From: Hyphococcus sp.
GTDB taxonomy: Bacteria; Pseudomonadota; Alphaproteobacteria; Caulobacterales; Parvularculaceae
Reading direction: 5' to 3'
DNA length: 64,000 nt
Assembly (NCBI GenBank): GCA_021776455.1
Contig: JAJFFX010000008.1
Coordinates: 1 to 64,000 of the forward strand
A program made the position numbers and the translations under genes. Shown here piece by piece: positions 44,548 to 54,645 of the stretch; position 1 is the first letter of the stretch, and each line of letters begins with the position of its first letter. Below the pieces are notes generated by a model. The model worked only from the letters and a program-made list of their open reading frames with translations. It had not been told where the DNA came from and searched no databases.

Positions 44548-46014
44548 ATGCACGACACGATATCGTTTTACCTGAATGGCGAGTTGAAAACTCTTCGCGG
44601 CGTGGCGCCGACGCAAACGCTATTGAGGTATTTGCGTGAGGATGAAAAACTTTGCGGCACAAAAGAGGGCTGTGCCGAGGGGGACTGTGGCGCATGTACG
44701 GTGAATGTCAGTGCTCTGAGCGCCGATGGGACCGTAAAGCGCGAGGCGATCAACGCCTGCATTCGGTTCATGCCAAGCCTTGAGGGAGCATCGATTACAA
44801 CCGTTGAAGGTTTGGCGCATGACATCGATACACCGCATCGCGTTCATCAGGCGATGATGGACAGCGACGCTTCCCAATGCGGGTTTTGCACGCCCGGTTT
44901 TGTGATGTCGCTTTATACGGCTTATCGCAATCGAACCATGCTGCCATTAGCGGCTGCAAATGATGTTTTGGCAGGAAATTTATGTCGCTGCACCGGCTAT
45001 GGCCCGATACTACATGCAGCAGAGAAAATCGGATGTGTCGCAAAGGCGGTTGACCAGGGCGAAGACGACCGTGTGGAACTAGAACAATTGCGCTCGTTGG
45101 ACCACCAAGAGCTAGTTGAAATTAAACATGGCGCAGCGCGAGCATTTTTGCCGGCGACCAGCGATCAGCTTGCGAAGGTTTACGCAGCGCACCCCGGCGC
45201 AACGCTCATATCCGGCGCAACCGATGTCGGTTTGTGGGTGACGAAAGCGCGCCGCAACCTGCCAAAGGTCATATTCCTAAATCGTGTGCGTGATTTGACA
45301 TCGATCAAACGTAGCGAACATGAACTAATCATTGGCGCCTGCGTTACCTATTCGGGCGCGATTGGTATTTTGGCGCAAGCCTATCCTGACCTTGGCGAGC
45401 TTGTTCGGCGGATCGGCGCGGTTCAGGTGCGCAATGCCGGGACAATCGGTGGCAACATTGCGAACGGTTCGCCGATTGGGGACATGCCGCCGGCGCTGAT
45501 CGCTTTGGACGCCAAGTTAGTTCTTCGCCACGGGATGCAAAGGCGGACAGTGTCGCTGGAAGATTTCTTCCTCGCCTATGGCCGCCAGGACCGCAAACCT
45601 GGCGAGTTTATTGAAGCTGTGCATGTGCCCTTAAGCGCTGCCGCCAATGAATTGAAGTGTTACAAAATATCCAAACGCTTCGATCAAGACATTTCAGCCT
45701 TGTGCGGATGTTTTAATATAAAAATGTCGAACGATAGGGTCATCGCCGCCCGGATTGCATTTGGCGGTATGGCTGCGACGCCAAAAAGAGCGCTGAGCGT
45801 TGAGGCGGCGCTGATTGGAAAGCGTTGGGACCGGCCGACCGTGGAATTGGCGATGCAGGAATTCACCAAAGATTTTACGCCAATAAGTGATATGCGGGCG
45901 AGCGCAGACTACCGACTTCGCGTGGCGCAAAATCTTTTATTGAAGTGTTTTATTGAAATGGAGACACCGCTAACACAAACGCGCCTCGTCGGTCATGGGA
46001 ATACATTCTTGTGA
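44548..46014 (+). CDS. xdhA: Xanthine dehydrogenase iron-sulfur/FAD subunit
   Basis: This 488-aa subunit carries two [2Fe-2S] domains (CGTKEGCAEGDCGACTV; SQCGFCTPGFVMSLY with LCRCTGYGPI) and an FAD domain (PGATLISGATDVGLWVTK, AGTIGGNIANGSPIGDMPP). It passes electrons from the molybdenum subunit to NAD. It is in the bacterial two-subunit form; its stop overlaps the GTG start of xdhB. Confidence 0.94.
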   Translation: MHDTISFYLNGELKTLRGVAPTQTLLRYLREDEKLCGTKEGCAEGDCGACTVNVSALSADGTVKREAINACIRFMPSLEGASITTVEGLAHDIDTPHRVHQAMMDSDASQCGFCTPGFVMSLYTAYRNRTMLPLAAANDVLAGNLCRCTGYGPILHAAEKIGCVAKAVDQGEDDRVELEQLRSLDHQELVEIKHGAARAFLPATSDQLAKVYAAHPGATLISGATDVGLWVTKARRNLPKVIFLNRVRDLTSIKRSEHELIIGACVTYSGAIGILAQAYPDLGELVRRIGAVQVRNAGTIGGNIANGSPIGDMPPALIALDAKLVLRHGMQRRTVSLEDFFLAYGRQDRKPGEFIEAVHVPLSAAANELKCYKISKRFDQDISALCGCFNIKMSNDRVIAARIAFGGMAATPKRALSVEAALIGKRWDRPTVELAMQEFTKDFTPISDMRASADYRLRVAQNLLLKCFIEMETPLTQTRLVGHGNTFL

Positions 46015-48380
46015 ACGGCGAATCAAATATTTCTGGGCAGGCGTCCGACGAAAACGTCAGCAGATCTCGCGGCTCTGTCTCCTCGTCGGTTGTGCATGAC
46101 AGTGCATTCAAGCATGCATCCGGACAGGCTATATATGTCGATGACATTCCGATGCCGGAAGGTTGCCTTCACATCTTTGTCGTGATCAGTACGTGCGCCC
46201 ATGCCAAAATCGGTGCGGTTGATTTTTGCGCAGCCTGGGAAAGCGAGGGCGTCGTTGCGGTAATATCGGGAGATGATATTCCCGGCGTCAATGATATCGG
46301 CCCGATTATCAGCGATGAACCATTATTTGCAATTGGGGCTGCGGGCGGGATTGTAGAATGCGAAGGCCAAGCGCTTTTTGCTGTTGCGGCATTGAGCCTT
46401 GATGCGGCTAGAGCGGCGGCGGCGAAGGTTAAGATTGATTATGAAGACCTGCCGGCGCTGTTGACCATCGAAGATGCGATGGGTGCAAAATCCTGGCTAG
46501 AAACGCCCTATAAAATGACCCGCGGCGACGTCGGCGCCGCGATGAGGGCCAGTCCCCATAAAATAGGAGGCCAAATTTATATTGGCGGTCAGGAACATTT
46601 CTATCTTGAGGGGCAAGCAGCGTTGGTTGTACCGGGTGAGGATGGCGATGTCACGGTCTACTGTTCGTCGCAGCACCCGACCGAAATTCAACACAAAGTC
46701 GCGGGCGTGCTCGGCGTTTCTTTTAACGCGGTGACCGTGGAGGTGCGCCGCATGGGGGGTGGTTTTGGCGGCAAAGAGACCAACGGAAACCTTCCCGCAG
46801 CAGTGGCGGCGTTGGTTGCGAAACTAACTGGCCAGGCGGCAAAGGTCCGATATGACCGTGACGAAGATATGATCATGACCGGCAAGCGACATGATTTTCG
46901 GATAGGCTATCATGTCGGCTTTGACGATGATGGGCGCATCCATTCGATTATTATGGATCAGGCGGCGCGGTGCGGCTGGTCACAAGATCTGTCACTGGCG
47001 ATCTGTGATAGAGCCATGTTCCACGCTGACAATTGTTATTATCTGGCAAATGTCGAAATAAATTCCTACCGCTGTAAAACCAATACCGTATCCAACACTG
47101 CCTTTCGCGGCTTTGGTGGCCCACAAGGGATGGTCGCAATCGAACGCGTCATAGATGAGATTGCATTCAAGCTTGGCAAGGACCCGCTGGAAGTGCGCCG
47201 CATTAATTTTTATGCGGCTGAGAAAGACACAGTGAGCGACCGCAATGTAACCCCCTATCATATGAAGGTCGAGGATTGCGTCATTGGTGAGATTGTTGAT
47301 GAGCTGGTTGTTTCATCAGATTACCAAGCACGGCGTACAGAGATTGCCGAATGGAACGCCGGCCAACCGCTGTTGAAACGCGGCATAGCTTTAACCCCGG
47401 TAAAATTTGGAATATCATTCACAAAGACCCACCTCAATCAGGCGGCGGCGCTTGTCCATGTCTATTCCGACGGCTCGGTGCATCTCAATCATGGCGGCAC
47501 GGAGATGGGGCAGGGGCTTTTTATCAAGGTCGCCCAGATTGTCGCCGAAGCGTTCCAGATTAATATCAACCGGATAAAAATTACGCCAACCAACACCGGC
47601 AAGGCGCCCAATACCTCCGCAACGGCTGCGTCCTCCGGTACAGATTTGAATGGCATGGCGGCGCTTGATGCGTGCACAAAAATCAAGAAACGTCTGGTCG
47701 ACTTTGCATCGTCTAAATGGTGCATCGCGCGGGACAAGGTCGAGTTTCGACCCGGCGGCGTCAGGATAGGCGACAATGAGCTTACGTTCAATGAGTTGAT
47801 CGCTGAAGCTTATTTAGCGCGGGTGTCGCTTTCGGCGACCGGATTTTACGCAACGCCGAAGATCGAATGGGATCGCGCCACAGGAATTGGGCGGCCATTT
47901 TTCTATTTTGCTTATGGTGCGGCGGTCTCGGAAGTCGTCATTGACCCCCTGACCGGTGAGCATCGTTTGTTGCGTGTAGACATCCTCCATGATGTTGGTA
48001 AGTCGCTCAATCCCGCGATTGATCTTGGTCAGGTTGAGGGTGGTTTTGTACAAGGCGCCGGGTGGCTGACGAGCGAAGAGCTGGTGTGGGATGAGGCAGG
48101 GCGATTGAAAACCCACGCTCCCTCTACCTACAAAATCCCGACAGCTTCCGACCGCGCACCGGATATGAAAATTGCGATTTGGAAGCGCGGGGCAAACCGC
48201 GAGGAAACTATCTATCGCTCTAAAGCTGTTGGCGAGCCGCCGCTAATGCTGGGCATTTCGGTTTTGATGGCGCTGTCTGACGCGGCGGCGAGTGCGACGG
48301 GGCGCGTGTGCTATCCATCGCTTGATGCGCCGGCGACGCCCGAACGCATGTTGCAGGTCATAACCGGCGGCTGGGGCTAG
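46011..48380 (+). CDS. xdhB: Xanthine dehydrogenase molybdenum subunit
   Basis: This 789-aa molybdopterin subunit oxidises hypoxanthine and xanthine to urate. It has RRMGGGFGGKET, the AFRGFGGPQG arginine loop, TAASSGTDLNG and the catalytic glutamate in KAVGEPPLMLG. The GTG start overlaps the xdhA stop. It is followed 2 bases later by xdhC, whose product inserts the sulfurated cofactor. Confidence 0.94.
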   Translation: MNGESNISGQASDENVSRSRGSVSSSVVHDSAFKHASGQAIYVDDIPMPEGCLHIFVVISTCAHAKIGAVDFCAAWESEGVVAVISGDDIPGVNDIGPIISDEPLFAIGAAGGIVECEGQALFAVAALSLDAARAAAAKVKIDYEDLPALLTIEDAMGAKSWLETPYKMTRGDVGAAMRASPHKIGGQIYIGGQEHFYLEGQAALVVPGEDGDVTVYCSSQHPTEIQHKVAGVLGVSFNAVTVEVRRMGGGFGGKETNGNLPAAVAALVAKLTGQAAKVRYDRDEDMIMTGKRHDFRIGYHVGFDDDGRIHSIIMDQAARCGWSQDLSLAICDRAMFHADNCYYLANVEINSYRCKTNTVSNTAFRGFGGPQGMVAIERVIDEIAFKLGKDPLEVRRINFYAAEKDTVSDRNVTPYHMKVEDCVIGEIVDELVVSSDYQARRTEIAEWNAGQPLLKRGIALTPVKFGISFTKTHLNQAAALVHVYSDGSVHLNHGGTEMGQGLFIKVAQIVAEAFQININRIKITPTNTGKAPNTSATAASSGTDLNGMAALDACTKIKKRLVDFASSKWCIARDKVEFRPGGVRIGDNELTFNELIAEAYLARVSLSATGFYATPKIEWDRATGIGRPFFYFAYGAAVSEVVIDPLTGEHRLLRVDILHDVGKSLNPAIDLGQVEGGFVQGAGWLTSEELVWDEAGRLKTHAPSTYKIPTASDRAPDMKIAIWKRGANREETIYRSKAVGEPPLMLGISVLMALSDAAASATGRVCYPSLDAPATPERMLQVITGGWG

Positions 48381-48382
48381 CG

Positions 48383-49396
48383 TTGCAATTATCTCATGGA
48401 GAGCTTTGCGAACAATTCCGACGAAACGGGCCTGTTGTTCGCGTCACAGTCATCGATGTTCAGGGCTCGACGCCGCGCGAAACCAGCGCTGCGATGGTAG
48501 TGTCGGCGCAAGCAGTGATCGGAACGGTAGGCGGCGGCGCGTTGGAATATGATGCAATCGCTCACGCCAGGCAGTTGGCAAATTCCGACACAGAGCTTGC
48601 GTGGTTGCGAGATACAAAAACCTATCCGCTTGGACCGCGACTCGGCCAGTGTTGCGGTGGTCAGGTGCGGCTGTTGTTTGAACGCTATGGCCCCAACGAG
48701 ATCGATATTGTTTCCAGCTTCGCTGATATGAAAGAGGGCTATTTTGCAAGGCCGGTAATCTCCGGCTCGGCGGCTGTCCATATTGTTGATGCGGGCGACC
48801 TCAACTTTGCACCGGGCTTTGTCGGTAAGGAGTTTCAAAAGCTCATGGCGCACCCAGGTAGCCGGAACGGTTTGGCGCATGGCGCACAGAAAGGCGAAGA
48901 GTGGTTTTTGGAACCAGTCCGCAAACAACGACTGCCGATCTATCTCTATGGCGCCGGCCATGTTGGTCGTGAGATTGTGCGCGTGTTTGCGGGGCTGGCG
49001 GTTGAAATCGTCTGGGTCGATACCGACGCTGCGCGCTTTCCGGATAGCATCCCCGCGCATGTGAAACGCCTGGTCGCAGTGTCTCCCGAAGACGCCGTGG
49101 CTTACGCGCCGGATGATGCGTTTCATGTAGTGATGAGCTATTCCCATGCGTTCGACCTCAAGATTTGCTATTCGGTTCTTAAGCGTGGCCGGTTTCGGTA
49201 TCTCGGGCTGATAGGGTCGATGACGAAGCGCGCCCGTTTCCTAAAGCGCCTCGGCGAATTAGGCGTGAGCGAGACAGCTCTTGTCAGACTCATTTGCCCG
49301 CTTGGCGCTGGCGGGCCCAGCAGCAAGGAGCCGGGCGTGATCGCAATTTCGCTTGCAGCGGAGATTTTGCAACTGAGCGAGGCTTCCCCGCGTTAA
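48383..49396 (+). CDS. xdhC: Xanthine dehydrogenase accessory protein XdhC
   Basis: This 337-aa protein binds and protects the molybdenum cofactor and helps to load it, sulfurated, into XdhB. The XdhC/CoxI motifs are TVIDVQGSTPRETSAAMVV, GTVGGGALEYDAIAHAR, GPRLGQCCGGQVRLLFERY and a Rossmann-like YLYGAGHVGREIVRVFAGL. The start is TTG. It is longer than the usual about 280 aa owing to an insert near residues 125-180. Confidence 0.92.
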   Translation: MQLSHGELCEQFRRNGPVVRVTVIDVQGSTPRETSAAMVVSAQAVIGTVGGGALEYDAIAHARQLANSDTELAWLRDTKTYPLGPRLGQCCGGQVRLLFERYGPNEIDIVSSFADMKEGYFARPVISGSAAVHIVDAGDLNFAPGFVGKEFQKLMAHPGSRNGLAHGAQKGEEWFLEPVRKQRLPIYLYGAGHVGREIVRVFAGLAVEIVWVDTDAARFPDSIPAHVKRLVAVSPEDAVAYAPDDAFHVVMSYSHAFDLKICYSVLKRGRFRYLGLIGSMTKRARFLKRLGELGVSETALVRLICPLGAGGPSSKEPGVIAISLAAEILQLSEASPR

Positions 49397-49490
49397 TTCG
49401 ATGGATAGTTGCAAGATTAGCCGTTATAGCCGCTGGGAGAATTTGACGGTACGCCGGGCGGCGCCATCCCGATGAAGGCAGAGTTGATCA

Positions 49491-50819
49491 ATGAAGGAAG
49501 ACCAGGACCGGTTTATTTTGCGCGGTCAGACGTTAGCATTTTCCGGCAATCCATTTGAAGTCGGCGTCGAAGACGCGGTTGATTATCGCCAAGATGGCGC
49601 CGTGGTCGTGGAGGGAGGGCGCATTGCTGACGTCGGCGCCGCTACAGACATTATAAAGCAATATACCTGTGCGCCAGTTATCAATTATGGTGACGCGTTA
49701 ATCATGGCTGGATTTATTGATACGCATACGCATTACCCGCAAGTGGATATCATCGGCTCCAATAGCCAGGGCCTGGTAGACTGGTTGCAAAAACACACCT
49801 TTCCCTGCGAGGCTCAGTTTGATAACAAGGCTGTCGCAGAAAATTCCGCAGAATTTTTTCTCGATCAGTGTTTTTTAAATGGCATCACGACGGCGAGCGT
49901 TTATTGTACGGTGCATCCGCAATCAGCCGAAAGTTTTTTTGAAGCAGCGACAAGAAGAAATGTCTGTATGGCGGCCGGTAAAGTCTGTATGGACAGTAAT
50001 ACGCCAGCGGACCTCGCCGACACGGCGCAAACGGCATATGATCAGTCAAAAGCGTTGATTGAGCGTTGGCATGACGAGGGCCGCAACCAGTACGCGATTA
50101 CGCCCCGCTTCGCATTGACCTCGTCTCCGGCGCAATTGGAGGCGCTTGGCGGCTTGTGGAGTGAGCATCCAACGGCGCTGATGCAGACCCATCTTTCAGA
50201 AACCAAAGATGAGATTGCGCGCGTGCTGGAACAACACCCAACATATGACAGTTATTTTCAGGTCTACCAATCCTTTGGCCTGACCGGCGAAGGAGCGATT
50301 TTTGGGCATTGCATCCACCTTTCCGACGATGAACGACGCGCTATAGCTGTGAGCGGCGCTGCGATTGCGCATTGCCCGACATCGAATGCGTTTATGGGCT
50401 CGGGCATATTTGACCTTGATGCTACGCGCCGAACTGCGCCGGAGATTATAGTTTCGCTTGCTAGCGATGTAGGTGCGGGCGTTTCATTTTCGATGTTTGC
50501 TACCATGCGCGCAGCTTACGAAGCCACGCGCCTCCATGGTGTTGTCTTGCATCCAGCTGAGGCATTCTGGATGGCCACTTGCGCTGGTGCAAAGGCGATG
50601 CGGCTTGACGATCGCCTTGGAAATCTTGTGCCTGGAATGGATGCTGATCTCGTGGTGCTGGATTTAAAATCTAATCCATTGATTGCACGTCGCGTCGCAC
50701 GGGCGGAAGATTTCTTTGATGTTCTGTTCGCGCAAATAATTATGGCGGACGATAGGGCGGTCAAGGAGACCTATGTGGCTGGCAATATTGTCTATCAACG
50801 CGCGCAGGCTTCAACCTGA
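49491..50819 (+). CDS. guaD: Guanine deaminase
   Basis: This 442-aa amidohydrolase converts guanine to xanthine. The metal ligands are in FIDTHTHYPQVDIIG, QTHLSETKDE, FGHCIHLSDDE and ASDVGAGVSFSMF. PCEAQF and the residues after it are typical for the GuaD branch. It starts 94 bases after xdhC and feeds XdhAB directly. It is convergent with puuD. Confidence 0.93.
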   Translation: MKEDQDRFILRGQTLAFSGNPFEVGVEDAVDYRQDGAVVVEGGRIADVGAATDIIKQYTCAPVINYGDALIMAGFIDTHTHYPQVDIIGSNSQGLVDWLQKHTFPCEAQFDNKAVAENSAEFFLDQCFLNGITTASVYCTVHPQSAESFFEAATRRNVCMAAGKVCMDSNTPADLADTAQTAYDQSKALIERWHDEGRNQYAITPRFALTSSPAQLEALGGLWSEHPTALMQTHLSETKDEIARVLEQHPTYDSYFQVYQSFGLTGEGAIFGHCIHLSDDERRAIAVSGAAIAHCPTSNAFMGSGIFDLDATRRTAPEIIVSLASDVGAGVSFSMFATMRAAYEATRLHGVVLHPAEAFWMATCAGAKAMRLDDRLGNLVPGMDADLVVLDLKSNPLIARRVARAEDFFDVLFAQIIMADDRAVKETYVAGNIVYQRAQAST

Positions 50820-50836
50820 AATTCATTGTCCCGCGC

Positions 50837-52063
50837 TCATTGCTCCTCGCCTACGATCCACGACTCCAGCAAGGCCCGTTCATCGTCCGTCATTTCGGTT
50901 AAGTTCCCTGGCGGCATCGCGCGGCTTAAAATTGCTTGCGTGCGAATTTGCGGCGCATATTGCTGGACAAGGCTGAGCGTATCATATTCAATCCCTCCGG
51001 GCGCCGCAGCAACAAAATCCGTCGGGTTGGCGGAGTGGCAAACCGTGCAGCGGGTTTTGACAATGGCGAAAGCTTGTTGCGTTAGCGCTGATGGTTCAAT
51101 ATTTGCGGCCGGCACATCCTCGTTTGCGCCCGCGTTTGTTATGCTGGTCGGCCGCCAGGCGATAAAAACCATTAGTATAAAAAGCAGGAGGGCTGCTACG
51201 GGCCATTGCCAACTTAGCGCGCGGCCATGCTTGCCGCTGTCATGAGCGTTGAAATAATATCGGACGATGGCGCCAATGGGTAAAATCAACGCAACCACAA
51301 CCCAGCTCATCGGATGCCCGAAAGTCATCGGATAATGGTTTGAGATCATCATGAATAAAACCGGCAGCGTCAGGTAGTTGTTATGCGTCGACCGTAATTT
51401 TGCGATCTTGCCAAATTCCGGATCGGGTGTTCTGCCGGCTTTCAGTTCCGCAACAACGACTTTTTGGTTGGGAATAATGATGAAGAAAACATTCCCGGTC
51501 ATGATTGTACCGATCATCGCGCCGATATGGAGGAAGACGGCGCGGGCGGAAAACACCTCGCCCAAGCCAAAGGCGGCCGCGACAATGAACACAAACAAGA
51601 CCGCAAACATTGCGGTTTGATTCTCTTTTAAGGAAGATTTGCACAGAGCATCGTAGCCGACCCAACTTGCCGCCAAGACGGCAACGGAGATTCCGACCGC
51701 CTGTAGCTTCGACAACGCAAGGACCGACCGGTCGATGAGATAGATATCTGCCTGCCAGTAATAAACCACCGACATGAGTGCAAAACCCGTCAGCCAGGTT
51801 GCGTAAGATTCCCATTGAAACCATTTGAGATCTTTTGGCATCTCCTCCGGGGCGACTATATATTTTTGGACATGATAAAATCCGCCGCCATGCACCAGCC
51901 AGCTTTCGCCTTTGACGCCATCCCGCAGGCCGATGCGATGACGCAGGCTAAAATCAAGCGCCATGAAATAAAACGATGCGCCGATCCATCCAATACCGGC
52001 GACAATATGCGCCCAGCGTAGGGTGAGGTTCAGCCAATCGACAATTTGAAGGTCCAAGGTCAA
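50837..52063 (-). CDS. puuD: Membrane urate hydroxylase with cytochrome c domain
   Basis: This 408-aa inner-membrane protein has about eight membrane segments (DUF989/urate hydroxylase PuuD family) with conserved WAHIVAGIGWIGASFYFMALD and SWLVHGGGFYHVQKY, and a C-terminal c-type haem motif, CTVCH, in a domain of about 90 residues. It oxidises urate to 5-hydroxyisourate and passes electrons to the respiratory chain, so no hydrogen peroxide is made, unlike soluble uricase. It is the only minus-strand gene of the cluster. The name is unrelated to the polyamine-pathway hydrolase PuuD of E. coli. Confidence 0.92.
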   Translation of the reverse strand: MTLDLQIVDWLNLTLRWAHIVAGIGWIGASFYFMALDFSLRHRIGLRDGVKGESWLVHGGGFYHVQKYIVAPEEMPKDLKWFQWESYATWLTGFALMSVVYYWQADIYLIDRSVLALSKLQAVGISVAVLAASWVGYDALCKSSLKENQTAMFAVLFVFIVAAAFGLGEVFSARAVFLHIGAMIGTIMTGNVFFIIIPNQKVVVAELKAGRTPDPEFGKIAKLRSTHNNYLTLPVLFMMISNHYPMTFGHPMSWVVVALILPIGAIVRYYFNAHDSGKHGRALSWQWPVAALLLFILMVFIAWRPTSITNAGANEDVPAANIEPSALTQQAFAIVKTRCTVCHSANPTDFVAAAPGGIEYDTLSLVQQYAPQIRTQAILSRAMPPGNLTEMTDDERALLESWIVGEEQ

Positions 52064-52182
52064 TCTCCGCGGGGGTGATCAGATTTTCCCGACGCATAAT
52101 CAAAAAAACTGTATGATGATTGTCGTGATCTTGAGTATGCTCATGTTTGGGCTGTGTTCAACTAAATCTTCTTCGGTGTAAA

Positions 52183-53112
52183 ATGTCAGAATTGCGAGAT
52201 CTTATTGGCTATGGCGCCCAGCCGCCCTACGCAGAGTGGCCTGGCGGCGCGCGCATCGCGGTTCAGTTTGTCCTCAACTATGAAGAAGGCGGCGAACGCT
52301 GCGTATTGGATGGCGATGGCCAATCGGAAGCGGTTTTGTCTGAAATTATTGGCGCTGTGCCGTTTGAGGGTGCGCGCCACATGTCGATGGAATCGATCTA
52401 TGAATATGGTTCTCGTGCGGGCGTGTGGCGGGTGCTTGATTTATTCAAATCACGAGGGCTACCGATCACGGTGTTTGCCGTCGCTCTGGCGGCGCAAAAA
52501 AATCCGGCCGCGATTGAGCGAGCCCTGGCTGATGGCCATGAGATCGCCAGCCATGGGTTGAGGTGGATCGATTATAAAGATGTGCCGGAAGAGATAGAAC
52601 GCGCGCATCTACAAGAAGCGGTCGAAATATTGACGGCAATATGCGGCGCATCGCCGCTCGGCTGGTATACCGGCAGGACAAGCGAGAACACGCGGCGGCT
52701 GGTGGCCGAGCATGGCGGGTTTTTATATGACGCCGATGATTATTCTGACGATCTGCCGTTCTGGAGCACACAGACAAAATCTCCCCACCTCATTGTGCCA
52801 TATAGTTTGGATACAAACGATATGCGCTTTGCGACGCAACAAGGGTTTAACACCGGCGCTGATTTTGAAGCCTACCTCAAAGATGCGTTCGATGTGCTTT
52901 ATCGCGAGGGCGCTGAAGTACCAAAAATGTTGTCGATTGGTCTTCATTGCCGGCTGATCGGGCGCCCGGCGCGGTTCAAAGCGCTTGAAGCGTTCGTTGA
53001 TTACATTTCGTCATTTGATGATGTCTGGGTGTGCCGCCGGGTTGATATCGCCATGCACTGGCGCGCGCGGTATCCATTCAACAAGCCGAAAGGAAGGGAC
53101 GCCGATGGATAA
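52183..53112 (+). CDS. puuE: Allantoinase of polysaccharide-deacetylase type
   Basis: From ATG 52183 (MSELRDLIGYGAQPPYAEWPGGARIAVQFVLNYEEGGE) the protein is 309 aa; the ORF-track start adds an unlikely leader. It is a PuuE-type allantoinase, which opens allantoin to allantoate and is unrelated in fold to AllB. GHEIASHGLRWIDY, YTGRTSENTRRLVAEHGGFLYDADDYSDDLPFW and IGLHCRLIGRPARFKALE are the NodB-fold motifs. It overlaps uraD by 8 bases. Confidence 0.92.
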   Translation: MSELRDLIGYGAQPPYAEWPGGARIAVQFVLNYEEGGERCVLDGDGQSEAVLSEIIGAVPFEGARHMSMESIYEYGSRAGVWRVLDLFKSRGLPITVFAVALAAQKNPAAIERALADGHEIASHGLRWIDYKDVPEEIERAHLQEAVEILTAICGASPLGWYTGRTSENTRRLVAEHGGFLYDADDYSDDLPFWSTQTKSPHLIVPYSLDTNDMRFATQQGFNTGADFEAYLKDAFDVLYREGAEVPKMLSIGLHCRLIGRPARFKALEAFVDYISSFDDVWVCRRVDIAMHWRARYPFNKPKGRDADG

Positions 53113-53641
53113 TGACCGCGCGATGGGCGACCCACCCGAACGGCTTGCGCATGATGCGTTCATCACTCGTTTCGGTGATATTTATGAGCATTCTTCCTGG
53201 GTTGCAGAGGCGGTCTTCGATGAGAGCGGTGTTTCCAGCGACCTCAGCCAATTGGCGCAAGCAATGGCGGCGGTTGTGGACGGCGCCTCGGGTGAGCGCA
53301 AGCTGGCGTTGCTGCGCGCGCACCCTGATCTTGCCGGTCGGCTCGCGGTGCAGGGGGGGTTAACCCAAGCGTCTACCGACGAACAAAAATCAGCCGGGCT
53401 TGATCAATGTACGAGAGATGAGCTGGAGAGGTTTCAATTCCTCAACAAGGAATATACTGACAAATTCGGATTTCCTTTTATTCTTGCTGTCTCCGGCAAA
53501 GACCGTGCGCAAATTCTGGCAAATTTTGAGGCGCGGCTGGAAAATTCGCCGCGCCAAGAGTTCGCAACGGCGTTAGGAGAAGTGCACAAGATCGCCCGCA
53601 TCCGGCTGGAGACACTAGCGAAGGATAGGCAATGGAAATGA
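53105..53641 (+). CDS. uraD: 2-oxo-4-hydroxy-4-carboxy-5-ureidoimidazoline decarboxylase
   Basis: This decarboxylase is 178 aa from ATG 53105, which has GGAAGGGA upstream; the longer ORF-track start lies well inside puuE. It converts OHCU to S-allantoin. The catalytic histidine is in RAHPDLAGRLA, and FPFILAVSGKDRAQIL is conserved. It overlaps the next gene by 10 bases. Confidence 0.92.
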   Translation: MDNDRAMGDPPERLAHDAFITRFGDIYEHSSWVAEAVFDESGVSSDLSQLAQAMAAVVDGASGERKLALLRAHPDLAGRLAVQGGLTQASTDEQKSAGLDQCTRDELERFQFLNKEYTDKFGFPFILAVSGKDRAQILANFEARLENSPRQEFATALGEVHKIARIRLETLAKDRQWK

Positions 53642-54645
53642 TTGACGAAAAGACCGACGAACCTGAATTTGCACGCCGCTTTCCAAACCTTGCCTCACCG
53701 CGTTTCGGCAGCCGCGTGGCGAGCGCATCAGATGAGTTTTTTGGCGCCAAGGAACGGCTTATTTTTGATGCGCCGCCGGTTTTTATCTCCGATAAATATG
53801 ATGACCACGGAAAGTGGATGGACGGATGGGAAAGTCGTCGCAAGCGAAACGAAGGTCATGATTGGTGCATCATAGAGCTTGGCGCCCACGGGATCATTCA
53901 TGGCGTGGAGATCGATACCAGCTACTTTACTGGAAACTACCCGCCCGGCGCCTCTATCGATGCTTGTGCGCCCAACGTTGATACGGATGATCCATCCGTA
54001 TGGACAACAATATTGCCTGCGGTGGTGTTAGAGGGCGACAAGCGCCAGTTTCTTGCAATCAATGACGACAATGTTTGGGGCGCAGTGCGGTTGAACATTC
54101 TACCCGATGGCGGTGTTGCGCGGCTGCGGCTTTATGGTGAGGTTGCGCCGTCATGGGGCGCTGCTGGCGACGATGCATTGGTTGAACTGTCGGCGTTAAG
54201 GAATGGCGGTCGCATCATTGCTTATAATGATGCTCACTACGGAGATCTTTGGGCGTTGTTATCAGAGGGGCGCGGCAAGACCATGGGGGACGGTTGGGAA
54301 ACCCGCCGCCGGCGCGAGCCCGGAAACGACTGGATCATTATTGCACTAGCGGCGCGCGGTGTTGTGGAGGCGATTGAAATTGATACCGCACATTTTAAAG
54401 GCAATTTTCCTGATAGCGCCTCCGTTGAAGGGATTGACTTTTCAGGAGAGAGCGAAGCGACGCTCCTTGACGGGGCAGCGCGGTGGCATAAGGTTTTGCA
54501 GCAGCGTAAACTCCAGGCGGACACAGTGCATGAGTTCACCGGCGCTGATATTTGTTCGCCCGAACCAGTTACTCATGTCAGGCTCAATATATACCCTGAT
54601 GGCGGCGTCAGCCGTCTTCGCGTGTTAGGACGGCGCCAACAATGA
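53632..54645 (+). CDS. alc: Allantoicase
   Basis: This 337-aa enzyme hydrolyses allantoate to ureidoglycolate and urea. It consists of two homologous jelly-roll halves: WMDGWESRRKRNEGHDWCIIELGAHGIIHGVEIDTSYFTGNYPP in the first and MGDGWETRRRREPGNDWIIIALAARGVVEAIEIDTAHFKGNFP in the second. Each half ends in RLNI(L/Y)PDGGVxRLR(L/V). It overlaps both neighbours (uraD and allA). Confidence 0.94.
   Translation: MEMIDEKTDEPEFARRFPNLASPRFGSRVASASDEFFGAKERLIFDAPPVFISDKYDDHGKWMDGWESRRKRNEGHDWCIIELGAHGIIHGVEIDTSYFTGNYPPGASIDACAPNVDTDDPSVWTTILPAVVLEGDKRQFLAINDDNVWGAVRLNILPDGGVARLRLYGEVAPSWGAAGDDALVELSALRNGGRIIAYNDAHYGDLWALLSEGRGKTMGDGWETRRRREPGNDWIIIALAARGVVEAIEIDTAHFKGNFPDSASVEGIDFSGESEATLLDGAARWHKVLQQRKLQADTVHEFTGADICSPEPVTHVRLNIYPDGGVSRLRVLGRRQQ

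Noticed and set aside
48389-49147. 252-codon antisense ORF
   Set aside because: It is a shadow of xdhC, which has full family motifs on the plus strand.
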